Source: an uncultured Chloroflexota bacterium
GTDB lineage: Bacteria; Chloroflexota; Dehalococcoidia; UBA3495
Direction of reading: 5' to 3'
Length of the DNA: 8,693 bases
Assembly (NCBI GenBank): GCA_913052545.1
Contig: CAJXEF010000095.1
Span: forward strand, 1-8,693
The notes beneath the pieces were generated by a model that made no database searches, was not told the origin of the DNA, and saw only the letters and a program-made list of their open reading frames with translations. The position numbers were made by a program, and so were the translations under genes. This document shows, one piece after another, positions 1 through 8,600 of the stretch (position 1 is the stretch's first letter; every line of letters begins with the position of its first letter).

Positions 1-515
1 GATTCTCAAATTTTGAAGGCCGCCTCAAATATCACGACGAAATAAACGTACTCATTGCCGAGGTCACTACTCAGTGGGATAACCAAGAACTGATGGAGGT
101 TCTCCAAACATCAGGGATACCTGCGGGCGCAGTACTGGATGGTCAGGAACTCTTGTTCAACCAGCATCTTCAAACTCGCAATTTTTACGAGATTGTCCCT
201 CACCATCCTACTACCGGTATGCCTCCACTGCCCTACGCAAGTCGACCCTGGAAATTTTCAGAGACACCACAGATCACTCCGAAATCTGCCCCAATCATGG
301 GAGAACACAACAAATCAGTTTTCGTTGACCTTTTAGGCTACAAAGAATCTGCATTATCTAAATGGGAATCGGAAGGCATCATAGGGTATGGTCCAACTAC
401 TCCAGTTGGCGTCACAAGACCATCGTTAGAAGAGCAGGTTAGACAGGGGAGACTTCAACGATTTGAACCTGACTTTATCAACCAAGTCTCCAAGTTTCAC
501 CGTGTTAATGAGTAG
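1..515 (+). CDS. CaiB/BaiF family (class III) CoA-transferase, C-terminal part, 5' end outside window
   Basis: The reading frame is open from the left edge (first full codon at position 3) to a TAG at 513-515, giving 170 residues. The internal ATG at 93 is not the real start, because family-like sequence continues upstream of it. Visible family features, in order, are a helix ending in LQTSGIPAGAV (the conserved 'LQ..GIPAGPV' region), a VLDGQELLFNQHLQTR segment, the 'SRPWKFSETP' strand and 'APIMGEHNKSVFVDLLGY', which matches the usual 'aP.lGehn..v...llG' ending. Family members of about 400 residues move CoA between carboxylic acids through an aspartyl-CoA intermediate in the cytoplasm. The catalytic Asp lies in the missing N-terminal half, so activity cannot be judged here. 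The substrate cannot be told from this fragment. About 40 residues follow the usual family end (after 'EGIIGYG'), a longer tail than I expect. The gene converges on leuD with a 56-base gap and no clear terminator. The family call is firm; the specific reaction is unknown. Confidence 0.88.
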   Translation, partial: FSNFEGRLKYHDEINVLIAEVTTQWDNQELMEVLQTSGIPAGAVLDGQELLFNQHLQTRNFYEIVPHHPTTGMPPLPYASRPWKFSETPQITPKSAPIMGEHNKSVFVDLLGYKESALSKWESEGIIGYGPTTPVGVTRPSLEEQVRQGRLQRFEPDFINQVSKFHRVNE

Positions 516-571
516 CAGATTTCTATCCTAAGATTAAGATGCTAAGCCCATTTTTGATTAATTGTTAGTTG

Positions 572-1156
572 TTATCTATTTTCAAATTCCCGTATTTTGT
601 CTTCATTTTGAAGTGTTATCCCTATATCGTCCATCCCTTCCAGCAGGCAATCTCGTCTGAATGGATCCAGCTCAAAAGATATAGATATTTCTTCGTCTTC
701 ATCCCATATTCTCTGGGCCTGAAGATCTACGTTAAGAGAGATGCCCGGTGTATCCAAAGCTTTATCCATTATTTGCCTGACCTGATCTTCAGGAAGAATA
801 ATCGGCAAAACACCATTTTGAAAACAGTTATTGTAAAAAATATCCGCAAAACTAGAAGCTATAATGCAACGAAAACCATATTCTTGTAGCGCCCACGGTG
901 CATGCTCTCTCGATGATCCACATCCGAAGTTACGTCCAGCTACTAAAACACTAGCACCTTGGTAACCAGGTTTATTTAAAACAAAATCGGGATTCGGAGT
1001 GCCATCGGCTTGAAATCTCCAACTCTCAAATAGGAACTGTCCATAGCCCGTACGTTCAATACGTTTGAGATGAACAGCCGGGATTACCTGATCAGTATCG
1101 ATATTCACACGGTCCATGGGGGCAACTATTCCGTTAATCTTTACAAATGGTTCCAT
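572..1156 (-). CDS. leuD: 3-isopropylmalate dehydratase small subunit
   Basis: With LeuC this forms isopropylmalate isomerase, which converts 2-isopropylmalate to 3-isopropylmalate in leucine biosynthesis, in the cytoplasm. LeuD supplies the swivel domain that completes the active site over the iron-sulphur cluster of LeuC. The 194-residue product has the expected motifs: NIDTDQVIP at about residues 18-26, the GRNFGCGSSREHAPWAL block at about 74-90, SSFADIFYNNCFQNGVLPI at about 101-119, and a C-terminal DPFRRDCLLEGMDDIGIT block at about 164-181. The length and C-terminal block fit the bacterial long form (about 200 residues) rather than the shorter archaeal or homoaconitase-like form. The ATG at 1154-1156 has an AGGAG site 7 bases upstream that overlaps the leuC stop codon. 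It is the second gene of a leuC-leuD operon, with 10 bases between the coding regions. The stop is TAA. No truncation or missing motif is seen. Confidence 0.97.
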   Translation of the reverse strand: MEPFVKINGIVAPMDRVNIDTDQVIPAVHLKRIERTGYGQFLFESWRFQADGTPNPDFVLNKPGYQGASVLVAGRNFGCGSSREHAPWALQEYGFRCIIASSFADIFYNNCFQNGVLPIILPEDQVRQIMDKALDTPGISLNVDLQAQRIWDEDEEISISFELDPFRRDCLLEGMDDIGITLQNEDKIREFENR

Positions 1157-1163
1157 TAAAAGT

Positions 1164-1168
1164 CTCCT
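1164..1168 (-). promoter_or_regulatory. leuD ribosome binding site overlapping the leuC stop codon
   Basis: Read on the minus strand, the junction is TAGGAGACTTTTAATG. The AGGAG Shine-Dalgarno site shares its first two bases with the leuC TAG stop at 1167-1169, and 7 bases separate GGAG from the leuD ATG. This tight arrangement means ribosomes finishing leuC stop on top of the leuD initiation site. It implies translational coupling and balanced synthesis of the two subunits; the coupling itself is inferred. Confidence 0.8.
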
Positions 1169-2567
1169 ACCAATTTCTAATATCTACAAAATGACCTGCG
1201 ATAGCTGCGGCCGCAGCCATCTCCGGACTTACTAGATGGGTTCTCCCACCCTTTCCTTGACGCCCTTCAAAATTCCGGTTTGAGGTAGCAGCACAACGTT
1301 CCCCGGGTTGTAATATATCGGGATTCATTCCTAGGCACATGGAACATCCCGCTATCCTCCAATCGAATCCTGCTTCTTTAAATATCTGGTCTAACCCTTC
1401 CTCTTCAGCCTGCTTTTTGACCAACGCAGAACCCGGTACTACCATAGGGTATACATCCGGATGAGCTTTATGCCCTTTAATTATCTTCGCAGCAGCTCTA
1501 AGATCGTCTAGCCTACCGTTGGTACAAGCCCCCAGAAATACCCTGTCAATCTTAATATCTTGGATCGGCATGTTAGGCTCCAAATCCATATATTGCAAAG
1601 CACGCTCTGCTGCTTCTCTTTCAGAAGGCTGATCCATCAGGGAAGGATCTGGAACATTATCAGTAATCCTAGCAACCATCCCGGGATTGGTCCCCCAGGT
1701 CACATACGGCTCAAGATCAGAAGCTTCAATAACCACAGTCTTATCGAAAGTAGCACCTTCATCAGTCGGAAGTAACTTCCATCTAGCTACAGCCTCATCA
1801 AATTCTTCTCCTTTAGGAGCAAACTGTCGGCCTTTTACGTAATCAAAAGTAGTTTCATCTGGGGAAATCATTCCAGCCCTAGCACCAGCTTCAATGCTCA
1901 TATTACAAACGGTCATACGACCATCCATAGACAACGACCTGATTGCTTCACCAGTATATTCAATCACATGACCGACTCCTCCATGAACACCAATTTCACC
2001 TATGATAGCTAAAATTATATCTTTGGCGCTAACTCCAAATGGCAAAGTTCCATTAACTCTGACCTCCATGGTCTTGGGTTTGAACTGCCGCAGAGTTTGG
2101 GTGGCTAATACATGTTCAACTTCTGAGGTTCCTATTCCGAGAGCAAAGCAACCCAGAGCTCCATGGGTTGAAGTATGACTATCCCCGCATACTACTGTTT
2201 TTCCGGGCTGGGTATAACCCAAATCCGGACCAATTACATGAACGATCCCCTGGTATGGACTAAATCTGTCGTACAGAGTGACCCCGAAATCAGGGGCATT
2301 TACTTCCAAAGCATCTAGTTGTTGCTTGGAAATCTGATCTGTCACAGGAAGCGATAGATCCCAAGTCGGAGTATTGTGATCTACCGTGGCAATGGTTAAA
2401 TCAGGCCTCCTAACTGGCCGACCTGCCAAACGCAAACCCTCGAAGGCTTGGGGAGATGTAACCTCATGCACTAAGTGCAGATCTATATAGATCACCGAAG
2501 ACTGGCCTTCTTCTTCATGCACTAGGTGATTTGCCCAGATTTTTTCAAACATAGTCTTCGGTGCCAT
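1167..2567 (-). CDS. leuC: 3-isopropylmalate dehydratase large subunit
   Basis: This is the large, iron-sulphur subunit of isopropylmalate isomerase in the leucine pathway (aconitase superfamily). The product is 466 residues, the same length as the E. coli protein. The three 4Fe-4S cysteines are present: Cys348 in GACTNGR and Cys408/Cys411 in [12 protein letters not shown], each one position from their E. coli equivalents. Other family blocks are VDHNTPT at about 62-68, [15 protein letters not shown] at about 126-140, and [20 protein letters not shown] at about 429-448. The ATG at 2565-2567 is preceded by AAAGGAGA with 9 bases between GGAG and ATG. The frame upstream is closed by a TAG within eight codons, so the start is secure. 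An extended -10 promoter lies about 85 bases upstream. leuD follows directly. leuA and leuB are not in the window, so the rest of the pathway must be encoded elsewhere. No attenuator peptide or T-box can be seen in the roughly 78-base leader. Confidence 0.98.
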   Translation of the reverse strand: MAPKTMFEKIWANHLVHEEEGQSSVIYIDLHLVHEVTSPQAFEGLRLAGRPVRRPDLTIATVDHNTPTWDLSLPVTDQISKQQLDALEVNAPDFGVTLYDRFSPYQGIVHVIGPDLGYTQPGKTVVCGDSHTSTHGALGCFALGIGTSEVEHVLATQTLRQFKPKTMEVRVNGTLPFGVSAKDIILAIIGEIGVHGGVGHVIEYTGEAIRSLSMDGRMTVCNMSIEAGARAGMISPDETTFDYVKGRQFAPKGEEFDEAVARWKLLPTDEGATFDKTVVIEASDLEPYVTWGTNPGMVARITDNVPDPSLMDQPSEREAAERALQYMDLEPNMPIQDIKIDRVFLGACTNGRLDDLRAAAKIIKGHKAHPDVYPMVVPGSALVKKQAEEEGLDQIFKEAGFDWRIAGCSMCLGMNPDILQPGERCAATSNRNFEGRQGKGGRTHLVSPEMAAAAAIAGHFVDIRNW

Positions 2568-2651
2568 ACCTGCTATCTCCTTTTTATGCTATTTGCAGTT
2601 CGTTTGTACTAAAGTGTATTGAAGATTATCCTGATCAAAATGTTGTTGGCT

Positions 2652-2681
2652 ATTATAGCATTAGAGAAACGGAGTTGATGA
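2652..2681 (-). promoter_or_regulatory. Predicted leuCD promoter, extended -10 type
   Basis: On the minus strand the sequence TGCTATAAT (2652-2660) is a perfect TATAAT hexamer with the TGn extension of extended -10 promoters. A weak -35 candidate, TCATCA at 2676-2681, matches 3 of 6 consensus bases with an 18-base spacer. A weak -35 is common when the extended -10 is present. Transcription would start near 2645, giving a leader of about 78 bases before leuC. The prediction is by eye only. Confidence 0.6.
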
Positions 2682-2778
2682 AAAGGAATATCTAATCACA
2701 AGATAGATCCAAGGATACAGCAATACTCATTAGTCCTCCTCTGCAAACCACTATTTGATAGTTCTATATCCAGAACAA

Positions 2779-2809
2779 TAGACAATCATTATGCGACTCC
2801 CATGATAAT
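2779..2809 (+). promoter_or_regulatory. Weak candidate promoter for the M1 aminopeptidase gene
   Basis: TAGACA at 2779-2784 matches 5 of 6 bases of the -35 consensus and GATAAT at 2804-2809 matches 5 of 6 of the -10. The 19-base spacer is longer than the preferred 17, and there is no TGn extension. Transcription would start near 2816, about 95 bases before the coding region. It is listed because nothing better is visible in the region. Confidence 0.3.
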
Positions 2810-2899
2810 GGTAAACTAACCAATGCTGGAACTTATCCTGATTCTAAAAAGCCAGCCTATTCCCAGATGATTCAGAATATTTTTGAATAATCTGTACGT

Positions 2900-2903
2900 G
2901 GAG
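2900..2903 (+). promoter_or_regulatory. Ribosome binding site that decides among three ATG starts
   Basis: GGAG sits directly before the run ATGATGATG. Its distance is 1 base to the first ATG, 4 to the second and 7 to the third. Only the last lies in the preferred range, so initiation at 2911 is the best reading. Initiation at the second ATG is also possible. Confidence 0.6.
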
Positions 2904-2910
2904 AATGATG

Positions 2911-5499
2911 ATGACTACCCTCGACAAAATTGTATTGCCCAACAACGTACGGCCAATTAATTACAATTTAAAACTTCAACCTGATTTAGCACAATTCAAA
3001 TTTTCAGGAGAAGAAACCATCGAGATCGAGATACTGGAAACGACTGCTCAAATTCAGCTGAATTCCATCGAAATAAATATCGAAACCGTAAAATTGACCC
3101 AGAGTGGCCGATCATGGACTTCTTCAGACATCAAGTACAACACCGAAAGAGAAACAGCAACCCTCACATTTGATTCAGCTATTCAACCCGGTAGGGCATT
3201 GTTAGAGATAATCTTCAAGGGGGAGTTGAACGATAAGTTGAGAGGGTTTTACAGGAGCCAATACTTGGATGACAACGGCGCTACACGTTACTTAGCCGCC
3301 ACACAATTTGAAGCGACCGATGCTCGGAGAGCATTCCCTTGTTGGGACGAACCCGCTCACAAAGCCGTCTTTGATGTGACACTTATAGTCCCCGAAAGCT
3401 TGACAGCTTTATCCAATACACCAATCAAAGAAGAAGATAGACGTGATCCGGGACTCAAGAAGGTGCATTTTGAAAAAACACCAATCATGTCGACTTATCT
3501 GCTTGCTTTTATAGTGGGTGATTTGACCCACATTGAACAAGAATCCGTTAACAACACTACCGTGTCAGTCTGGACGACATCAGGGAAAGAAGAACAGGGG
3601 CGCTTCGCTTTAGAGACTTCTGCTAACCTTCTTTCTTTCTTTAATGATTATTTCGGTATCCCATACCCACTCGAGAAACTAGATCATATAGCAATACCTG
3701 ATTTTGCCGCGGGGGCAATGGAAAACTGGGGATGTATTACCTATCGTGAAACCGCATTACTGGTAGACCAATCAAATTCTTCGGCTGGAACGCGTCAACG
3801 AGTAGCAGAAGTTGTAGCACACGAAATGGCACACATGTGGTTCGGAGATCTGGTCACTATGGAATGGTGGGATGATCTCTGGCTTAATGAGAGCTTCGCC
3901 TCTTGGATGGGTACAAAAGCAGTAGATTGGGCCTTCCCTGAATGGCAAATGTGGACACAATTTGTGAATATGGACACAAATCGGGCCTTAAGTTTAGACG
4001 GATTAAAAAATTCTCACCCGATAGAGCAAGAGGTTAAAAACCCGGCAGAAGTCAGCCAGCTTTTCGACGCTATAAGCTACAGTAAAGGCGCCTCTGTCAT
4101 CCGAATGTTGGAGCAGTTTTTGACTCCAGAAATTTTCAGGCAAGGGTTGCAACAATATATATCCGCAAATCAATATCAAAACGCGCGAACAGTAGACCTG
4201 TGGTCAGCACTAGAAAAAGCATCCAATCAACCTGTAACAAGCATTATGGAAACGTGGACCGGACAAATGGGATATCCCGTATTGCAAGTTGACCGTTTAC
4301 CGAGTAACCAAAATCAAGCAATACGGCTAACTCAACGTCGATTTGTATATGATCAAGGCACAGAAGACGACATTGAGAAGACACTCTGGAAAGTTCCAGT
4401 AGGAATATCAGATAGCCAATCATCCCAAGAAACCACATTAGTGTTGAACGACAGCCAAACTGATGTGCAGTTATCAACGTCCTCAGATCCAAATTCATGG
4501 TTTAAAGTAAATCCTTCTCAAACAGGTTTCTTCCGTGTAAATTATTCAGATGAGGATTGGGAGCGGCTAATCCCGGTCATCCGATCCAAAACTCTCGCAG
4601 CTACAGACCGACTCGGTATTCAAAACGACGCCTACGCACTCTCAAGGGCCGGTTTATTACCAGTATCGCAATTCTTGTCTTTAGCAGACGCATACAGGGA
4701 TGAAGACGACGCTTCAGTGTGGAGCGATTTAGCCAGTAATCTCCGAGATGTTGAAACACTCATAGCCGATCAGCCTTATCACAATGACTATCGCAAATAT
4801 GCCTTGGATATATTTACATCCAAGGCATCTTTGATAGGTTGGGACCAGAGACCAGGAGAAGGTCATTTAGATGCCTTACTTCGTAGTACAGTTTTAAGTC
4901 AAGCAGGTAATTATGGTGATGAAGGGGTACTAGGCGAAGCACAAAATCGTTTCAACCAGTATATTGGAGAGCCAAATTCATTACATCCGGATATTAGAGG
5001 ACTCGTTTACAGTTTATGTGCACAAAACGGTAGTCGAAACACTTACGATCAGCTCTGGCATTTGGCAAAAAACACCGACCTACAGGAAGAATATGTCAGA
5101 TTATTGATAGGGCTAACCCGTTTTACATCTCCCGAACTACTACAAGAAACATTAACACGTTCTTTAACCGATGATGTCCGTTTACAAGATACGATCACCG
5201 TAGTAACAGCCGTCGCTGCAAATCTGAACGGTCGTGATCTGGCTTGGAATTTCCTTAAAGATCAATGGGAAGAATTCGACAAACGTTACGGTGGCGGTGG
5301 ATTCGGCCTTATGCGTCTAGTCTCTATCTGCGGTACCTTTTCCACTGCAGATAAGCTAGAAGAGGTGCAATCCTTCTTTGAACAACATCCGACTCCCGCA
5401 GCGGAACGGACTATACAACAATCGTTAGAGCGAATTAATTTGAACATCCGATGGTTGGAACGCAACAATACTCAACTGTCCGCAATGTTTAACGGATAA
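2911..5499 (+). CDS. M1 family zinc aminopeptidase (puromycin-sensitive/PepN type)
   Basis: This enzyme removes N-terminal amino acids from peptides and acts late in protein turnover. From this start the product is 862 residues, normal for the large M1 enzymes. An N-terminal beta domain (about 5-200) is followed by the catalytic domain. That domain has the exopeptidase motif GAMEN (268-272), the zinc site HEMAH (304-308) with catalytic Glu305, the third zinc ligand Glu327 in LWLNESF, and the proton-donor Tyr390 in SYSKGA. A C-terminal helical region resembling the ERAP1_C domain begins near 529 (WFKVNPSQTGFFRVNY), so the protein looks closer to puromycin-sensitive aminopeptidases than to E. 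coli PepN. There is no signal peptide or membrane segment, so it is probably cytoplasmic. Three consecutive ATGs occur at 2905, 2908 and 2911. The only ribosome site, GGAG at 2900-2903, is 1, 4 and 7 bases from them, so the third is preferred; starting at 2905 would add two Met residues. It ends in a tandem stop, TAATAA. Substrate preference is not readable from the sequence. Confidence 0.95.
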   Translation: MTTLDKIVLPNNVRPINYNLKLQPDLAQFKFSGEETIEIEILETTAQIQLNSIEINIETVKLTQSGRSWTSSDIKYNTERETATLTFDSAIQPGRALLEIIFKGELNDKLRGFYRSQYLDDNGATRYLAATQFEATDARRAFPCWDEPAHKAVFDVTLIVPESLTALSNTPIKEEDRRDPGLKKVHFEKTPIMSTYLLAFIVGDLTHIEQESVNNTTVSVWTTSGKEEQGRFALETSANLLSFFNDYFGIPYPLEKLDHIAIPDFAAGAMENWGCITYRETALLVDQSNSSAGTRQRVAEVVAHEMAHMWFGDLVTMEWWDDLWLNESFASWMGTKAVDWAFPEWQMWTQFVNMDTNRALSLDGLKNSHPIEQEVKNPAEVSQLFDAISYSKGASVIRMLEQFLTPEIFRQGLQQYISANQYQNARTVDLWSALEKASNQPVTSIMETWTGQMGYPVLQVDRLPSNQNQAIRLTQRRFVYDQGTEDDIEKTLWKVPVGISDSQSSQETTLVLNDSQTDVQLSTSSDPNSWFKVNPSQTGFFRVNYSDEDWERLIPVIRSKTLAATDRLGIQNDAYALSRAGLLPVSQFLSLADAYRDEDDASVWSDLASNLRDVETLIADQPYHNDYRKYALDIFTSKASLIGWDQRPGEGHLDALLRSTVLSQAGNYGDEGVLGEAQNRFNQYIGEPNSLHPDIRGLVYSLCAQNGSRNTYDQLWHLAKNTDLQEEYVRLLIGLTRFTSPELLQETLTRSLTDDVRLQDTITVVTAVAANLNGRDLAWNFLKDQWEEFDKRYGGGGFGLMRLVSICGTFSTADKLEEVQSFFEQHPTPAAERTIQQSLERINLNIRWLERNNTQLSAMFNG

Positions 5500-5580
5500 T
5501 AAAGTCTTGTTTTTGAAACCAATCCAAAATCAGGAATCTAATACACAATTATGAAAAAGCAACGGATCTCCATCTGGAAG

Positions 5581-5609
5581 TTGGGTTTGAATAGGTCTGG
5601 TGATACAAT
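5581..5609 (+). promoter_or_regulatory. Predicted metH promoter
   Basis: TTGGGT (5581-5586, 3 of 6 consensus bases) and TACAAT (5604-5609, 5 of 6) are separated by exactly 17 bases. The -10 is extended by TGA at 5601-5603. Transcription would begin near 5616, leaving a leader of roughly 27 bases. That is too short for a cobalamin or SAM riboswitch, and no such riboswitch core is visible anywhere in the 143-base gap between the aminopeptidase and metH. This suggests metH can be transcribed independently of the upstream gene. Confidence 0.55.
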
Positions 5610-5642
5610 TGAATCCGAATTATTAGCAACGTATGGATATAT

Positions 5643-8600
5643 ATGAACGCGAACAATCGAATTAATGAGCTGAAATCGTTACTCCAGGCGGGCGGTAGAA
5701 TACTTGTGGTAGACGGAGCAATGGGGACCGCGATCCAAGGTAAAAACTTGGGCCCAGTCGACTTCGGGGGACCTGAATACGAAGGTTGTAACGAGTATTT
5801 AATTATAACTAGACCCGATGTAATTTCAGATATACACCAGAGTTACCTGGACTCCGGAGCAGACATCATAGAGACCAACACATTCGGCGCGACCTCCGTA
5901 GTACTAGCCGAATATGATCTGGCCCATGAGTCCTCTCGCATAAACCGGGAAGCTGCTTTACTAGCGCGAAAAGTAGCCGATCAATGCAGTGAGCATGGAA
6001 AACCCAGGTTCGTCGCTGGTTCCATGGGTCCAACCACCAAAACCATATCGGTCACCGGTGGCATAACTTTTGATGAGCTCGCTGCCGCTTACGAAGAACA
6101 AGCCATTGGGTTGATTGAGGGCGGTGTAGACCTATTACTATTAGAAACCAGCCAGGACACCATCAACGTTAAGGCAGGGTTAAATGGGATAGACCGTGCC
6201 CTTGCCATACTAAACCTCGATATTCCCATAGCAGTTCAGGGTACTGTAGAACCCATGGGCACTTTACTCGCCGGTCAAGACGCAGAGGCATTATATACAT
6301 CGTTAGCTCATCGCGATTTATTATGGATCGGGTTCAATTGCGCAACAGGTCCAGAATTTATGACCGACCACATCAGAACTCTGGCCTCGCTATCTCGATT
6401 TCCAATCGCCTGTATCCCTAATGCAGGATTACCTGATGAAGACGGCAAGTACAATGAGACCCCCGAAATGCTTGCTAACACTATTAGCAGGTTCATTGAA
6501 TCTGGCTGGGTGAATGTCATAGGCGGATGTTGCGGCACAGGACCGGAGCATATCCGCTTGTTATCGGAAACTGCTCAACACAAATCTACAAGAATTCCTA
6601 CCGTGCTATCAGAAACTCGACTATCCGGAATTGAAGCTCTAGTAGTTGATGAAGATACACGACCGGTCATAGTAGGTGAACGAACCAATGTATTAGGTAG
6701 CCGTCGATTCCGTAGATTGATTAACCAAGGATCTTTTGAGGAAGCAGCAGAGGTCGGGCGTAGACAGATTAGAGGCGGAGCACATGTACTTGATGTCTGC
6801 CTACAAGATCCCGACCGGAACGAATTGAATGATGTCGTAGAGTTTCTAGACCAGGTTACCAAGAAAGTTAAATCCACCATCATGATAGATTCAACCGATT
6901 CTGTAGTAATAGAAGAAGCCTTAAAGCGCCTCCAGGGTAAATCTATTATAAATTCCATCAACCTAGAAGACGGCGAAACAAGATTTCAGGCAGTGGTACC
7001 ATTGGCCAGAAGCTATGGAGCCGCTTTAGTTGTCGGATGCATAGATGATGATAAAGAACAGGCTCAAGCAATTACTAAAGAACGAAAGCTTGAAGTAGCT
7101 CTTAGGTCCCATAAACTGCTGACCGAAAAATACGGCGTGCCCGAAGAAGATATCATGTTCGATCCACTTGTATTTCCCGCTGGCACGGGGGATCAGAACT
7201 ATATTGGATCGGCAGCTGAGACTATAGAGGGTGTGCGGTTAATTAAAGAAACCCTACCACGGACTAAAACTATTTTAGGTATATCAAATGTATCTTTTGG
7301 CTTACCTCCGGCTGGTAGGGAGGTTTTCAATTCGGTTTTTTTGTACCATTGTGTCCAAGCAGGGCTGGATATGGCCATTGTAAATTCGGAACTATTACAA
7401 CGCTATAATTCAATACCAGAAGATGAGAGAAAACTAGCTGAGAATTTGATTTGGTACGCAGGAGATGATCCTGTTGCCGCATTTGCCGATCACTTCAGAG
7501 ATAAAGCTCCTAAAACCTCCAGTGAAGACCGTCTAAGCATGCCACTCGATCAAAGACTATCGATGGCCATAATTGAAGGAAGCAAAGAGGGTTTGGCCGA
7601 GGACCTAGATGAGGCCCTTCAAGCAAGAGAACCTTTGGCGATTATTAATGGACCTTTAATGGACGGGATGGACGAAGTAGGAAGGCAATTCAATGCAAAT
7701 CAACTCATAGTCGCAGAGGTATTACAATCTGCTGAATCGATGAAATTCGCAGTTTCTCATCTTGAACCTTACATGGATCGCCTGGATGCAGCAGTAAAAG
7801 GCAAAGTATTACTAGCCACAGTGAAGGGAGATGTACACGATATCGGGAAGAATTTAGTAGAAATTATTCTCTCTAACAATGGATACGACGTCATCAACCT
7901 AGGGATAAAGGTACCACCTCAAGACCTCATAGATGCTTACCGAGAACATAACCCGGATATTATCGGCCTGTCGGGGTTGCTAGTTAAATCCGCCCAGATG
8001 ATGGTAGAAACAGTACGAGATTTAAGACAGGCTGGAATAAAACCTCCCATATTAGTGGGAGGGGCAGCTTTATCAAACCGGTTTACGCGGCTCAGAATAG
8101 GTCCCGACTATGACGGATTAGTAGCATATGCTCAAGACGCTATGACTGGCCTAGCCCTAGCCAATACTCTGCGTGATTCAGATGAATTCCAGAAATTGTC
8201 CTCCAAGATCGAGGCTGAAACAGATGAATTGTTACAAGCGGAACAAACTCGTCAAGCTAATACTGAAAAGGACGAAACTCCAGTCGCCCCAGCGCAAATC
8301 GATCACAATTTCCCGGTTCCGCAACCACCAGATCTAAGGATACATACTGTAAAAGACTATGATTTGGATAAGATATTTTCTTACATAAATCCTCAGATGC
8401 TTTATGTTAGACACCTTGGTTATCAGGGTCGATTCGAGGACGCACTAGAAAACGGAGATCCCTCGGCAGTCGAACTTAGGGAGGCGGTTAAAAAGGTAGA
8501 AGACATACTCTTAGCCGACTCAACCATAACGGCATCAGCCGTATTTAAATTCTTCCCTTGCAATTCTGAAGGCCAAAACCTCATCCTTTATGATACTGAT

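Larger units (their letters stand above)
2568..2904. other. Divergent intergenic control region between leuCD and the M1 aminopeptidase gene
   Basis: This 337-base region holds no credible gene; open frames in it are only a few codons long. On the minus strand it carries the leuC ribosome site (AAAGGAGA, 2576-2583) and an extended -10 promoter (2652-2681). On the plus strand, promoter candidates for the aminopeptidase are weak. The best is TAGACA at 2779-2784 with GATAAT at 2804-2809, but its spacer is 19 bases. TTGATA at 2755-2760 looks like a -35 but has no good -10 at a normal distance. Two small inverted repeats are present: GTTCT/AGAAC (2761-2776) and CATTAT/ATAATG (2787-2810). No T-box, other riboswitch, tRNA or rho-independent terminator is recognisable. 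Confidence 0.6.

Noticed and set aside
516..571. Bidirectional terminator between the convergent CoA-transferase and leuD genes
   Set aside because: I found only a 5-base AT stem with a loop of about 20 bases and a short T run at 551-555. No GC-rich hairpin precedes it.
569..889. Open frame of 106 codons on the plus strand
   Set aside because: It lies entirely antisense to leuD, whose protein motifs are unmistakable. Its product has no recognisable features.
2568..2645. Leucine attenuator or T-box in the leuC leader
   Set aside because: The roughly 78-base leader has no Leu-codon-rich frame, no T-box consensus and no terminator hairpin.
2678..2695. Tiny frame ATGAAAAGGAATATCTAA with a nearby GGAG as a leader peptide
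   Set aside because: It encodes five residues with no run of regulatory codons, and it points away from leuC.
2761..2776. LexA-like operator (GTTC-8-GAAC)
   Set aside because: The half-sites are in the wrong order and spacing for the Gram-positive-type box (GAAC-4-GTTC), and neither neighbour is an SOS gene.
3772..4498. Several minus-strand open frames inside the aminopeptidase gene
   Set aside because: They are shadows of a gene with intact HEMAH and GAMEN catalytic motifs. None has a ribosome site or family signature that I can see.
5500..5642. Possible cobalamin or SAM riboswitch before metH
   Set aside because: No B12-box or SAM-I core sequence is visible, the gap is only 143 bases, and the predicted leader is about 27 bases.
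5633..5665. Ten-codon upstream frame overlapping the metH start in another register
   Set aside because: It has no ribosome site, its content is unremarkable, and short overlaps of this kind occur by chance in AT-rich leaders.
6308..6961. Two minus-strand open frames of 76 and 128 codons
   Set aside because: Both are antisense to the homocysteine and pterin domains of metH, which is continuously open on the plus strand from 5643 to the edge.
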